Shown here piece by piece: positions 12,630 through 24,634 of a stretch of 64,000 bases of DNA. Origin of the DNA: Rutidosis leptorrhynchoides (Eukaryota; Streptophyta; Magnoliopsida; Asterales; Asteraceae). Location of the stretch: the NCBI RefSeq assembly GCF_046630445.1, contig NC_092333.1, positions 710,318,001 through 710,382,000 on the forward strand, in the 5' to 3' direction. The notes under the pieces were generated by a model. It made no database searches and had not been told where the DNA came from. It saw nothing but the letters and a program-made list of their open reading frames with translations. Position 1 is the stretch's first letter. Every line of letters begins with the position of its first letter. Made by a program: the position numbers and the translations under genes.

Positions 12630-14000
12630 TTTAATTTTAATTTTAATTCTAATAATAAGGGTATGTTAGCGAATGTTGTAAGGGTGTAAGTCAAAATTCT
12701 GTCCGTGTAACGCTACGCTATTTTTAATCATTGTAAGTTATGTTCAACCTTTTTACATTAATGTCTCGTAGCTAAGTTATTATTATGCTTATTTAATCCG
12801 AAGTAATCATGATGTTGGGTTAAAAATATTAAAATTGGGTAATTGGGCTTTGTACCATAATTGGGGTTTGGACAAAAGAACGACACTTGTGGAAATTAGA
12901 CTATGGGCTATTAATGGGCTTTATATTTATTTAACTAAATGATAGTTTGTTAATTTTAATATAAAGATTTACAATTGGACGTCCCTATAAATAACCATAT
13001 ACACTCAATCGGACACGATGGGCGGGGTATTTATATGTACGAATAATCGTTCATTTAACCGGACACGGGAATGGATTAATAGCCACTAGAATTATTAAAA
13101 CAGGGGTGAAATTATGTACAAGGACACTTGGCATAATTGTTAACAAAGTATTAAAACCTTGGGTTACACTCGGTCGACATCCAGGTGTAATTATTAAACA
13201 AAGTATTAAAATCTTTGTACAGTTTAAGTCCCCAATTAGTTGGAATATTTGACTTCGGGTATAAGGATAATTTGACGAGGACACTCGCACTTTATATTTA
13301 TGACTAATGGACTGTTATGGACAAAAACCAGACGGACATATTAAATAATCCAGGACAAAGGACAATTAACCCATGGGCGTAAAACTAAAATCAACACGTC
13401 AAACATCATGATTACGGAAGTTTAAATAAGCATAATTCTTTTATTTTATATTTAATTTCCTTTATTTTATATTTAATTGCACTTCTAATTATCGCATTTT
13501 TATTTATTGTTATTGTATTTAATTGCACTTTTAATTATCGTACTTTTTAATTATCGCAAGTTTATTTTATCGCACTTTTATTATTCGCAATATCATTATC
13601 GTTATTTACTTTACGCTTTAAATTAAGTCTTTTATATATTTAGTATTTTACATTTGGTTTTAACTGCGACTAAAGTTTTAAAATCGACAAACCGGTCATT
13701 AAACGGTAAAAACCCCCCTTTATAATAATAATATTACTTATATATATATATTTTTGTATTTTTATAAATTTATACTAATATAGCGTTAAGCTTTGTGAAA
13801 AAGATTCCCTGTGGAACGAACTGGACTTACTAAAAACTACACTACTGTACGATTAGGTACACTGACTATAAGTGTTGTAGCAAGGTTTAAGTATATCCAT
13901 TCTCTAAATAAATAAATATCTTGTGTAAAATTGTATCGTATTTAATAGTATTTCCTTGTAAAATTTAATAGTATTTTATACCCCTTAGCTTTAACTATCA
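11965..14000 (+). repeat. Element B 5' LTR
   Basis: 2036 bp, starting TGATAATGCTAAAAACG and ending TTAACTATCA. It contains a pair of GC-rich palindromic motifs (12430-12452 and 12467-12479), a TATA box at 12502-12509, a CT run and a (TA)n tract (12577-12625). It corresponds to 26689-28970. Confidence 0.93.
12502..12509 (+). promoter_or_regulatory. TATA box in element B 5' LTR
   Basis: TATAAAAG in TTGCCTATAAAAGCAAACGC is conserved in the 3' LTR at 27226-27233. It lies just downstream of the paired GC palindromes. Confidence 0.7.
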
Positions 14001-14008
14001 AGTATTTT

Positions 14009-14025
14009 TGGCGCCGCTGCCGGGG
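14009..14025 (+). other. Element B primer binding site (tRNA-Asp type)
   Basis: TGGCGCCGCTGCCGGGG starts eight bases after the 5' LTR. It is one mismatch away from the complement of the plant tRNA-Asp 3' end, the primer typical of Athila elements. Confidence 0.85.
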
Positions 14026-15547
14026 ACAATCTAGCTTAAAAGCCGGAAGCGCAACGCTAATAAATATATAAAAAAAATTTATTTTTAGTTTACTTTTATA
14101 AAAAGACGCTTTTTAAAATACGTTTTAAATATTCGAAAATATAAAAAGAAAACAAAAATATAAATATTTTTAAGAGTTTGTTAAATATTTAAGTTTTATA
14201 AAGTTTCTTTATTTTTATTTTATAAAAAAATATAAGTTTTATTTAAATATTTTGTGTTTATTTAAAATATAAATTTTTTTTAAAAAAACCGAAAAAAATA
14301 AATATATATAAATCTATTTTTTTTAGATTGTTATTTTTATAAAATTATAAAGTATTTCTATTTTTATTTTAGTTTTTAAAACATAAGTTTTATTTAGTTT
14401 TTATAAATATTTTATTTAAATATTTAAACAGAAAATAAAAAAAAAAAACTGAAACGAACGATTTTTGGCCTGCACCTAATCTGAAATTTCGAACCCCGCG
14501 ACTTGCGGAGTTTTCCAGCTTCGAGAACCGCGACTCGCGGAGTTCTCTCTGACACGTGACCAGAAACCCTAATCTGCATCATTACGTAATTATTATTATT
14601 ATTATTATTAATTAAAAACCCTAATTAGGTTTTAATTTTTAATTAATTAAGTTTAATTTATTTATTTAATTTGTATATTTAGTTTAATTAATTTAAATAA
14701 ATTATAAAATTAACACTTTTATAAAATAAATAATATAAAAATAATATTTTTATAAAAATTGTACTTTTTACAACTTTTAGTATATTTTTATATTTTGTCC
14801 CTTTTTAATTGTTTTAGCGTAATTTTTGTATTTTTCGCTCATTTTTAGTTTTAAGTTATAGTTTTTGCCATAGTTATTTTTATTACTAGATTTTTAGGCT
14901 TTGCCGTAAAATCCCTTAAGTGCCTTTTCTTTAGACTAAGATTTAAGTGCTTTAGAATTTTACGACGCCTTTTTAAGTTATTTCCATTTGGGATATAGTT
15001 TTACTTGTAAGCTTTAATATTTTTAGACGCCTTTTACCTATGTATCAATTATCATTCCAATTAGTAATCTCAATTTGCGATTATAATTTTAAGTTAGTGA
15101 TAGTAATAAGGTTGGGTTAGTCGAGTATTTTTAAGTTCTATAAGTCATTTCTTTTTATTTCTTATTTTCCGACGCCTTTTATTTTTCAACCCTTTTCTTT
15201 TTCTTTTTCGACGCGCTCTTTTTCTTTCTTATTTCTCGCTATTCTAGTTTTTAGGACATAGATTTTTATTCTACTTCTTATCTAAACTTCTTAAAATTAC
15301 GAAAATTTATTTTAAGTGGTTAAATTGATAGACATCAAAATTTTCTGGTTCGTAGTAATAGTTGGATTTGTACGTGGACCGGGTTATTGGAGCCAAACAG
15401 TACTCAATTATATTGAGACCAAACGAATCCTGCCCCTCTGCTGCATCTTTTGGCTATTCGAAACGTGGGCAAAATCAGAAAAGTCTATTAATTGGATAAC
15501 TTATATAATTTTTCTTTCCTTTTAAAAACTAATAGGATATTCAGTGA
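14026..15547 (+). other. Element B untranslated leader
   Basis: 1.5 kb of extremely AT-rich sequence between PBS and gag, with many runs of A and T and an (ATT)n run near 14588-14610. Two GC-rich palindromic motifs interrupt it (14491-14513 and 14525-14544), repeating those in the LTRs. An ORF at 15316-15525 has no recognisable features. This long leader may carry packaging signals, but none can be identified by eye. Confidence 0.6.
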
Positions 15548-17200
15548 ATGCACCGAGCAAGACGTTCACCACCTTTTGTACGTTCACCACCTGTAACTAG
15601 ATCAAGACATTTAGCAAATATTACCGCCGTTGATTTTTCTTTAGAATCGTCATCAGTCGACCAAGTACTCACAATTGAGAATCCGGAGAATATTCAGGGA
15701 CGATTCATAGATCCTGAACCATTAAATTTTCCTCCGGAACCACCAATCATTCAAACAGAGATTGTTGAGGAACGAACCATTAAATCAGAATCCTCTAGTG
15801 ATTCCGATTCAACAAATTCAATTATGGAGAATCTGGAACCTTTAAGTATGGAAGACCGAATGAGAGCTAAACGTACTGGCCAAGGTCACGCAATTACTCA
15901 TCCAGACATTAATGCGCCAGATTATGAAATCAAAGGACAAATTCTACACATGGTGACTAATCAATGCCAATTTAGTGGTGCGCCGAAGGAAGATCCAAAT
16001 GAACATCTTCGTACCTTTAATAGGATCTGCACTCTATTTAAAATAAGAGAAGTTGAGAATGAACAGATATATCTCATGTTATTTCCCTGGACTTTAAAGG
16101 GAGAAGCCAAAGATTGGTTGGAATCGTTACCTGAAGGGGCGATTGATACATGGGACGTTTTAGTTGAAAAATTTCTTAAACAATTCTTTCCGGCATCTAA
16201 AGCCATAAGACTTCAAGGAGAAATTGTTACGTTCACACAGAAACCGAATGAAACTCTATATGAGGCGTGGACAAGATTTGGAAAGTTATTAAGAGGATGT
16301 CCGCAACATGGTTTAGACACCTGTCAAATAGTACAAATATTCTACCAAGGATGCGACATCACTACAAGAAAAGACATCGATATAGCAGCTGGTGGTTCCA
16401 TTATGAAGAAAACCGAAACTGATGCTTATAAAATTATTGATAACACTGCTTCCCACTCACATGAGTGGCACCAAGAAAAAGATATCGTTAGATCATCTAA
16501 AGCAGCTAGAGACGATTCTAGCCATGACTTAGATTCCATTTCCGCAAAGATAGATGTTGTCGAGAGACGAATGGAAAAGATGACTAAGGATATTCACTCA
16601 ATACGAATTAGTTGTGAGCAGTGTGGAGGACCACATTTGACAAAAGATTGTCTCAGTATTGAATTAATAATGGAACAAAGAGAGAATATTTCATACATAA
16701 ACCAAAGGCCTGGAAATAATTATCAGAATAATTATCAACCGTCAAGACCGATCTACAATCAAAACCAGAATTATAATCGAAATATTTCATACAACAACCA
16801 ACAAGGTCCTAGCAATCAACAAGCATCCAACAATACTTACAACCAGCAAAGACCTAATTTTCAAAACAAACCACCACAAACCGATGATAAAAAGCCGAAT
16901 TTATAAGATATGATGACGAAGCTAGTTGAAACTCAAACGCAGTTTTTCACATCTCAAAAACAAACCAATGAACAAAATGCTCAAGCATTTAGAAATCAAC
17001 AAGCTTCTATTCAAAACTTAGAACAAGAAGTAAGTAACCTAGCAAGGTTAATAGGTGAAAGAAAACCGAGAAGTCTACCTAGTGATACAAATGCAAACCC
17101 CCGGAATGAAACAGCTAAAGTTATTACCACAAGAAGTGGTACAACACTTAAACCACCTGAAATACCTGTAACTTCTGATGAAGCTATTCCTACTCCATAA
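15548..17200 (+). pseudogene. Element B gag
   Basis: The frame from ATG 15548 continues through in-frame TAA stops at 16904-16906 and 17198-17200 into protease. Residues about 130-290 form a retrotransposon gag domain, with LMLFPWTLKGEAKDWLESLP and a WTRFGKLLRGCPQHGL block. A zinc knuckle CEQCGGPHLTKDC follows near residue 358, then an Asn/Gln-rich tail (YNQNQNYNRN and similar). The capsid protein would package element RNA into virus-like particles in the cytoplasm. Loss of two sense codons makes it defective unless read through. Confidence 0.9.
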
Positions 17201-18439
17201 GAACCACAACCTGAACAAGATAAAGAAAAAGAACCGGTAGTTGAAAAGGTTAATGAAGATAACACAGTTAAGGATAAACCTTATGTTAAACCATACCAAC
17301 CACCACTTCCTTACCCGATTAAAATGAAGAAAGAGAAACTTGAAGCCAAGCAATCCAAATTCTTGGATATGTTTAAACAGATAAATGTAAATCTTCCTTT
17401 CATTGATGTGATTTCAGGAATGCCTAGATATGCTAAATTCTTGAAAGATCTGATCACGAATAGAAAGAAAATGGAAGAACTCTTGGCTGTTACTATGAAC
17501 GCTAATTGTTCAGCAGTGCTGTTGAATAAGATACCAGAAAAATTATCTGATCCAGGAAGTTTCACAATTCCATGTTTTCTGGGTAGTCTTAGTTCAATAG
17601 AAGCATTGGCAGACTTAGGTGCTAGTATAAATTTAATGCCGTATTCACTATACGCTAAACTAGACCTTGGAGAATTGAAACCAACAAGAATAAGCATACA
17701 ACTAGCCGATCGATCAATAAAATATCCTAGAGGGATAATGGAGAACATGCTAGTTAAAGTTGGTACTTTAGTATTTCCAGTAGATTTTGTTGTTCTGGAC
17801 ATGGAAGAAGATTCTCAAGTTCCTCTCATATTAGGAAGACCATTCTTAAACACGGCTAAAGCAATGATAGACGTGTTTGGTAAGAAATTGACCCTAAGTA
17901 TAGAGGACAAGAGTGTTACCTTTTCAGTTGATAGAGCAATGCAACAACCGCAATCTGCAGATGATACATGTTATTATATTCAAACTATAGATTCACATGC
18001 AGAATTGTTAGAAGAACTTCCAGAATTACAAGGAACAGGAGAATGTTCTTTAGGAGAAGGAACTGAACCAATTGATGAAGTTGAAATGTTAGCTACACTT
18101 ATAGCTAATGGATATGAACCAACAACAGAAGAAATTCAAATGCTAAAAGAAGAAGACATATATCGATATAAATCATCAATAGAAGAATCTCCGAAATTAG
18201 AGTTAAAGCCACTTCCAACCCATTTGGAATACGCTTATTTGCATGGTGAATCTGAATTACCTGTAATAATATTGTCTTCTTTTACTGAAAATGAAAAATC
18301 ACAACTCATTTCTGTGTTGAAAGCTCATAAACCAGCCATTGCATGGAAGATTCATGATATTAAAGGAATAAGTCCTTCGTATTGCACACATAAAATCCTT
18401 ATGGAAGAAGGTCATAAAACGTATGTGCAACGCCAATGA
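17201..18439 (+). pseudogene. Element B protease region
   Basis: It is in frame with gag and ends at an in-frame TGA (18437-18439). The aspartic protease core is IEALADLGASINLMPYSLY, with the DLGAS active site typical of Athila elements, and the downstream VPLILGRPFLNTAK supplies the second conserved patch. It would cut the Gag-Pol polyprotein. The terminal stop falls where relatives have an Arg codon before the LNPNM motif, consistent with CGA to TGA. Confidence 0.9.
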
Positions 18440-19729
18440 AGACTAAATCCTAATATGCAAGATGTTGTTAAAAAAGAAATAATTAAACTGCTAGATGCAG
18501 GTTTAATTTATCCAATCTCTGATAGTCCATGGGTAAGCCCAGTTCAATGCGTGCCTAAGAAGGGTGGCATGACTGTCATTACAAATGAAAAAAATGAGCT
18601 TATTCCTACTAGGACTGTAACAGGATGGCGTGTATGTATTGATTATAGAAAATTAAATGACACCACCAGAAAAGATCACTTTCCCTTACCTTTCATTGAT
18701 CAAATGTTGGAAAGATTAGTCGGAAATAGTTATTATTGTTTTCTTGATGGATTTTTTGGATACTTTCAAATTCCAATAGCACCCGAAGATCAAGAGAAAA
18801 CCACATTCACGTGCCCTTATGGTACTTTTGCTTACAAACGCATGCCATTTGGACTTTGCAACGCCCCTACAACCTTTCAAAGGTGTATGATGGCGATTTT
18901 TCACGACATGATAGAAGAATGCATGGAAGTTTTCATGGATGACTTTTCAGTCTTCGGTGATACATTTGAATCATGTCTAGCTAATCTGGAACGAATGCTT
19001 ATTAGATGCGAACAATCAAATCTAGTACTTAATTGGGAGAAATGCCATTTCATGGTTAAAGAAGGCATCGTTCTTGGTCATAAAATTTCAAAAGAAGGAA
19101 TTGAAGTGGATAGAGCTAAAGTAGATGTAATTGCTAAACTTCCACATCCTACCAATGTTAGAGGAGTTAGGAGTTTTCTAGGGCATGCCGGTTTTTACCG
19201 ACGTTTCATAAAAGATTTTTCTAAAATTGCCACTCCTATGAATAAACTCCTAGAAAAGGATGCTCCATTCATCTTTTTAAATGAATGTATCAAATCTTTT
19301 AATATTCTTAAAGAGAAACTTACTAATGCGCCGATCATGATAACACCAAATTGGAATCTACCGTTTGAACTAATGTACGATGCAAGTAATTTTGCAATGG
19401 GAGCCGTTTTAGGACAAAGGATTGAAAAACAATTTCAACCTATATATTATGCTAGTAAGACGTTACAAGGAGCATAAACAAATTATATAACTATTGAAAA
19501 AGAACTCCTTGCTATTGTCTTTGCTTTTGACAAATTTCGTTCATATCTCATTCTAGCAAAAATGGTGGTCTATACCGACCATTCTGCTCTTAGATACCTA
19601 TTTTCGAAACAAGATGCCAAACCAAGATTAATCCGTTGGATCTTACTCTTACAAGAATTCGATATTGAAATCCGAGATAAAAGAGGAGCAGAAAATCTCG
19701 CCGTTGATCATCTTTCTCGTCTTGAAAAT
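18440..19729 (+). pseudogene. Element B reverse transcriptase and RNase H
   Basis: The same frame continues, with an in-frame TAA at 19475-19477. RT motifs are in order: DSPWVSPVQCVPKKGG, WRVCIDYRKLND, YCFLDGFFGYFQI (first catalytic Asp), MPFGLCNAPTTFQRCM, VFMDDFSVFG (catalytic Asp pair), then GHKISKEGIEVDRAK and RSFLGHAGFYRRFIKDFS. RNase H begins near FELMYDASNFAMGAVLGQ and continues past the stop with [18 protein letters not shown] and [11 protein letters not shown]. The catalytic residues are kept. The stop replaces a probable Gln codon (CAA to TAA). Confidence 0.93.
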
Positions 19730-21106
19730 CCCGAATTAGAAGTTCTAAATGAATCGACCATACAAGACAAGTTTCCTGATGAATATCTATTGAAGATAGA
19801 TTATACTAAAATTCCATGGTTTGCAGACTATGCAAACTACTTAGTATGTGGATTTCTTGAAAAAGGATTATCGTACCAAAAACGAAAGAAATTCTTCAGT
19901 GATATAAAACACTATTTCTGGGAAGATCCACATCTGTTTAAAAGTTGTCCCGATGGAATAATACGCCGATGTGTATTCGGAGATGAAGCTAGTAAAATTT
20001 TAAACCATTGTCACACAGGACCAACAAGAGGGCATTATGGGCCTCAACTAACAGCAAGAAAAGTTTATGATGCTGGATTCTATTGGCCTACAATTTACAA
20101 AGACGCACACCTTCTTTGCAAATCCTGTGATACTTGTCAAAGGACAGGAAAAATAAGTCAACGTGATGAAATGCCACAAAATGTCATCCAAGTATGTGAA
20201 GTATTTGACATTTGGGGTATTGACTTTATGGGTCCATTTCCAAAATCTCATAATAATCTCTATATTCTCGTAGCCATTGATTATGTATCCAAATGGGCGG
20301 AAGCACAAGCTCTCCTAACTAACGATGCACGAGTTGTAGTCAACTTTTTAAAATGTCTTTTTGCAAGGTTTGGAACACCGAAAGCTTTAATAAGTGATCG
20401 GGGAACTCATTTCTGTAATAATCAACTTGAGAAAGTTCTTAAAAGATATGGAGTAACTCATAAAATCTCCACTGCATATCATCCACAAACAAGTGGACAA
20501 GTTGAAAATACCAACCGAGCTTTAAAACGTATTCTAGAAAAAATCGTAGGATCAAATCCGAAGGAATGGTCCATTAAGTTGGAGGATGCACTCTGGGCTT
20601 TTAGAACAGCCTACAAAACTCCAATTGGAACCACACCTTTTAGACTTGTTTATGGAAAAGCATGTCATCTTCTAGTAGAAATTGAACGCAAAGCATTTTG
20701 GGCTTTGAAGACATGTAATCTCGACTTACATGAAGCTGGACGTCTACGGTTAAGTCAACTAAACAAATTAGAAGAATTAAGACATGAAGCATACGAAAAT
20801 TCGTTAATCTATAAGGAAAGAACGAAGAAATGGCATGATAAAAGAATCAGAAGTTCAAAAGAATTTAAAGAAGGAGACAGAGTTCTTCTTTTCAATTCAC
20901 GATTCAAGCTATTTCCTGGAAAATTGAAATCAAGATGGTCTGGACCATTCATAGTCAAAAGAGTTTTCCTATACGGAATGATAGAATTAATAAATTCAAA
21001 TGGGATTGAATTTAAGGTTAATGGTCACAGAGTTAAACATTACATAGATAGTCTGATGAAAGTTGACAATGAAGTTAATCACAATTTCGATACCACAGCT
21101 AACTAA
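19730..21106 (+). pseudogene. Element B integrase
   Basis: The final part of the gag-pol frame, uninterrupted from 19562 to the natural stop at 21104-21106. The zinc finger has the histidines in [13 protein letters not shown] and the cysteines in [12 protein letters not shown]. The DDE core is intact: [12 protein letters not shown] (Asp), [13 protein letters not shown] (Asp), [19 protein letters not shown] (Glu). The C-terminal part has [23 protein letters not shown] and [10 protein letters not shown]. This reading segment may still encode a sound protein, but it lies downstream of four stops. Confidence 0.92.
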
Positions 21107-21270
21107 GTGTGGGGAGAATCAAGTCTTTAAAGGATAATATGTATTTATGTTAGAGTTAGATTGTCTGTTTTCGTGTAGTTCTCGAAAATGGAACCCGAAT
21201 GGTCTTTCCCTAGCAGACCCTAAAGAACTAGTCTTCTCCCCCCATTCTGAATTTTTATTTTTTTTAGGAA

Positions 21271-21645
21271 ATGAAGACTGCCTGTGAACTAAACCATGGT
21301 CTAATGCTACACGCTTTGATCACTAAACATAATAATGACACACTTCCGAGTGAAATAGTATCAGTAATCAGAGAAAGATTGGACGGAGTAAGAAAAGAAT
21401 CCAGATGCGAAGATAATAAGTTACAATTTGGTAAAGGAAAATCAAAATCCGCAGCGAAAAGAAGAGCATGACACCTAGAAAGATGTCACAAATGCGGAAA
21501 ATGGTCACATGGAGGTAAATGTTCAAATAATCAAACCTATTCAAATACCGAATTTGTTACTTTATGCAGAGACGGACCGTTCATATGTTTAGAAGAAAAA
21601 ACACTGAATGCTCGAGGTTACGCCTATGTAGCTATAGAAAACTAA
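21271..21645 (+). pseudogene. Small zinc-knuckle-like ORF downstream of element B pol
   Basis: An ORF of 124 codons from ATG 21271 to TAA 21643-21645, broken once by TGA at 21469-21471. The N-terminal half is basic (GKGKSKSAAKRRA). After the stop the same frame has CHKCGKWSHGGKC, a Cys2-His-Cys arrangement like a shortened retroviral zinc knuckle. It is separated from pol by the PPT-like AAGTGTGGGG at 21105. I do not recognise the protein. It could be a nucleic-acid-binding accessory factor or a displaced gag fragment. Confidence 0.5.
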
Positions 21646-22610
21646 TTAAACCGACTATCTTATGAATGAGATAGATCATATAACTAAGAATACTATCTCA
21701 CAGGTAAGTCTGTACAGTTTTTATTTTTTTTATTTTTATTTTTAATCTTTTGATAATAAACGCTAATTTGTTCGCTATAAAGTATTAAATTGGTATTGAA
21801 TAAAATTAGGTTTGGCGACCGAAATTATTGATATCATTCAAAAATTTATTACATCACTGCGAAATTTAACGTTTATTCTTAAGGTATAAATATCTTTAAT
21901 CAATCAACCCAAAATATTTCAAAAATTCGTCATGAGTTAAATTAGGTCATGGAACCGAAATTACTTTACCGAAAAGAGGGGCGCATATTTTTGATAATAT
22001 TTGATTGATTAAAGTGGGATAAAAGCCAAAAAGATTTTTAATTTTATTTTTTTACAATGTTTTTAAAATTAATATATAAATATTAAATTAATATTTTGAA
22101 CTTTGTAAAATCAATATATTTAAAATTGTAAATATTTGAAAAATTAATCTTTTTAATATCAGTTTGTATGTTTAAAAACAAAAATATAATATAAGTTTGG
22201 TGTGAATTTTTAATTTTTATTATATGAATTCTTAATTTTATGCATTTTAAATTTAAGTTTGGTGTGAATTTAAAAACAAAAATTTACTTTATTTCGCTAA
22301 GTTAAAAATATGATTTTTAAAATTCGTCGTGAGTTGAAGACTAGGTCGTTGAACCGAAATTGCTTTACCCGAGGAACGGACGAGAACTTTTATCATCATT
22401 ATTTTTAAACTTATTGAATTAAAATATGCCAAAAACATTAAAAAAAAAAATCACCGCGACTCGCGGAGCTTACGAAATTCAAGAAAAAAATAAAAACGCT
22501 GGAAACAGATCAGTTGCACACTACCACTCACAAAATACTGCGAAAAACACCCAAAAACACACACGAAATTCGCAAATTTTCACCATTTTCATCAAATCTT
22601 TCACAAAATC
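21646..22610 (+). other. Element B non-coding spacer between small ORF and ORF1
   Basis: AT-rich, with no supported gene. It holds three diverged copies of a module containing ACCGAAATT (near 21818, 21955 and 22350; a fourth is near 25313), two TAAGTTTGGTGTGAAT motifs (22193 and 22252), and one GC palindrome (22454-22466) just upstream of the predicted first exon of the ORF1/env-like gene. Confidence 0.55.
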
Positions 22611-24634
22611 ATGTTGAGAAGGATGCTATCAAGGAATTACTCAAGAAAAACGGTAAATTTCTACACCTAAACACCATATAATCCGAAAATTAGTGTTCTT
22701 GAGCAATTTTATACCCAATTCGATTTTGATGCTTTTTAGTGTAATTATGCTTAAATTGTTTATATATTATGCTTGTATAACCTATATTGATGCTATTTAA
22801 CATGATTAGAAGCTTTAAACTTCAAATTTTGAGTAATCTAGAGTTTGTGTTCTTGAGCAATTTGAGGCTTTTTGATATAAACAGGTTATGGCCGATTTTT
22901 GTCATGAATTGTTGCTAAATTGAGTAGTGTAACATGTTTAGGTAGTTAAATGATCCAAACTTTGAGCCTAAACATGATTTTGAGAATTAAAGTGGACTTT
23001 TTCAAGTCTAAAATTCATGAACTTGATTTTTGAGAGATAATGCCATTTGAAACTTGTTTAATTGCTAGTAATGATTATTTTGACATGTTATTTGAGTTGA
23101 ATGCTTATGAACTTGGTGAACATTTTCGTATATGCTTATTTGAAAAAGTGTAGATTTGATAAAAATATGAAAATGAGCTTATGTTTGATATAAATTGAAC
23201 ATGTCATTGTAATTATTTTGATTGATGATTTTGCTGACACTAATGCATATTTGGATGCACAAAAATTGTGTTTGATGTGTTTTGCAGACTGAAAGGGGTG
23301 AATCTTCATCCCAAGCTTGCAATGCTCCTGCTGAGAATACGGAACAACAGGAGGTGGATAACTACTACAAACAAGATATACCTCATCCAGTCATGACATT
23401 TTCAGATATGCACTTAGAAGATTTGCACCCGAACTTGAGATTTGACAGACGTTGGATAGATTATCCAAAATACCAAAGGGGTTTGCATACTCTTCATTCT
23501 AAAGCTGTTGAAGTACCTAGGGTAATAGAATGGGCACCGTTAGAAGCTGTAGAATTAGCCGGGCCAATTAGGGAATTACTTACACAGAGGTATGGTAATT
23601 CTACTTTTAACGATTGGGTACGTTTATTCAACATGCGTAGACCTGTATATAAAGTATGGTGTGAAGAATTATTGTGTAGTATAGAAATAAATGATCGGGT
23701 AGTTAGTTTAACCGATCGATCTTTTATTAGATTTTTGTTAGGAGGTTCGATGCGCCACATGTCTTTACTAGACATGGCTCAGGCTTTACGTATATATACG
23801 CCTAAGGAGTTAGCATCTGCCGATTGTAGAGGGTTGATACTAAATGGTAGAAAGATAGACGAAAATTTTGATACGCATGGTGTATGGAGTCAAATGACTA
23901 GCCATCACCGATTTAAAGGGGGAAATTACTCTTATTTGGATATAGATAGAGCAGAGTTAAGAGTAATTCATAAGTTTTTAGCCAATTCGATTACACAACG
24001 AGGTAAGAACAAGGAAAAGGTAAATGAACAGGATTTGTTTTACCACATGTGTATTCGAGACCCACAAAGCGCTGTAAGTATACCTTATTGTGTGGGTTAT
24101 TATTTATCAGCTATGGTTAGGGGGATGAGACCGCATAGCATAATAGGATGTGGTATATTTATTACTTTGATTGCTGAATATCTCGGTGTGGATATAAGTC
24201 GGGGGGGATTATTAGTCGAAGAACCAGAACCCCGAGATACAATAGGTTTAAATGTATACCATGGTGCGAAGGTTTTGAAGAGGCGAAATAACGCCGCAGT
24301 ACAATACCATGGTAGACATCCACAGGTTGAGAGAAACCAACAGCCAGGTAATGTGGGAGGAGGAAATGAAATGACAGAAATGCAAAGGTTTATAGCTTCA
24401 CAAGAGTATGAAAATGCTAGACATCGAGCATTTGAAGATTGGAAAGTTCATAAAAACCAAATCATAGCTCATTGCCAACATGTAGGTAGAAACTATATTC
24501 CTACTCCATCGCCCGTATTTCCTCCCTGGTCTATAGAGATCCAACCACCGTATCCTACGTATAACCTAGCCGAAGCATTTTATAACACATATGGTTATGC
24601 ATGGAACCCCTACTGGTATCAGTATCATCCCTAG
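22611..24634 (+). CDS. Athila ORF1/env-like gene of element B, predicted two exons
   Basis: The main open frame (23288-24634) has no ATG for its first 30-odd codons but begins exactly at a strong splice acceptor (GTGTTTTGCAG ending at 23287). A 14-codon exon 22611-22652 starts with ATG and ends in a donor ACG|GTAAAT, and joining keeps the frame. This gives a predicted 462-aa protein across a 635-bp intron with a possible CTGAC/ACTAAT branch site about 50 bp before the acceptor. Family-like segments include NDWVRLFNMRRPVYKVWCEE, VIHKFLANSITQRGKNKEKV and NEQDLFYHMCIRD followed by GIFITLIAEYLGVD. These fit the plant Athila ORF1 protein that sits where retroviruses have env. I see no obvious signal peptide or membrane helix. 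No stop interrupts it, unlike gag-pol. Confidence 0.75.

Noticed and set aside
15316-15525. 69-codon hydrophobic ORF just before gag of element B
   Set aside because: It has no family resemblance and sits in a very AT-rich leader. It could be an upstream ORF, but evidence is lacking.
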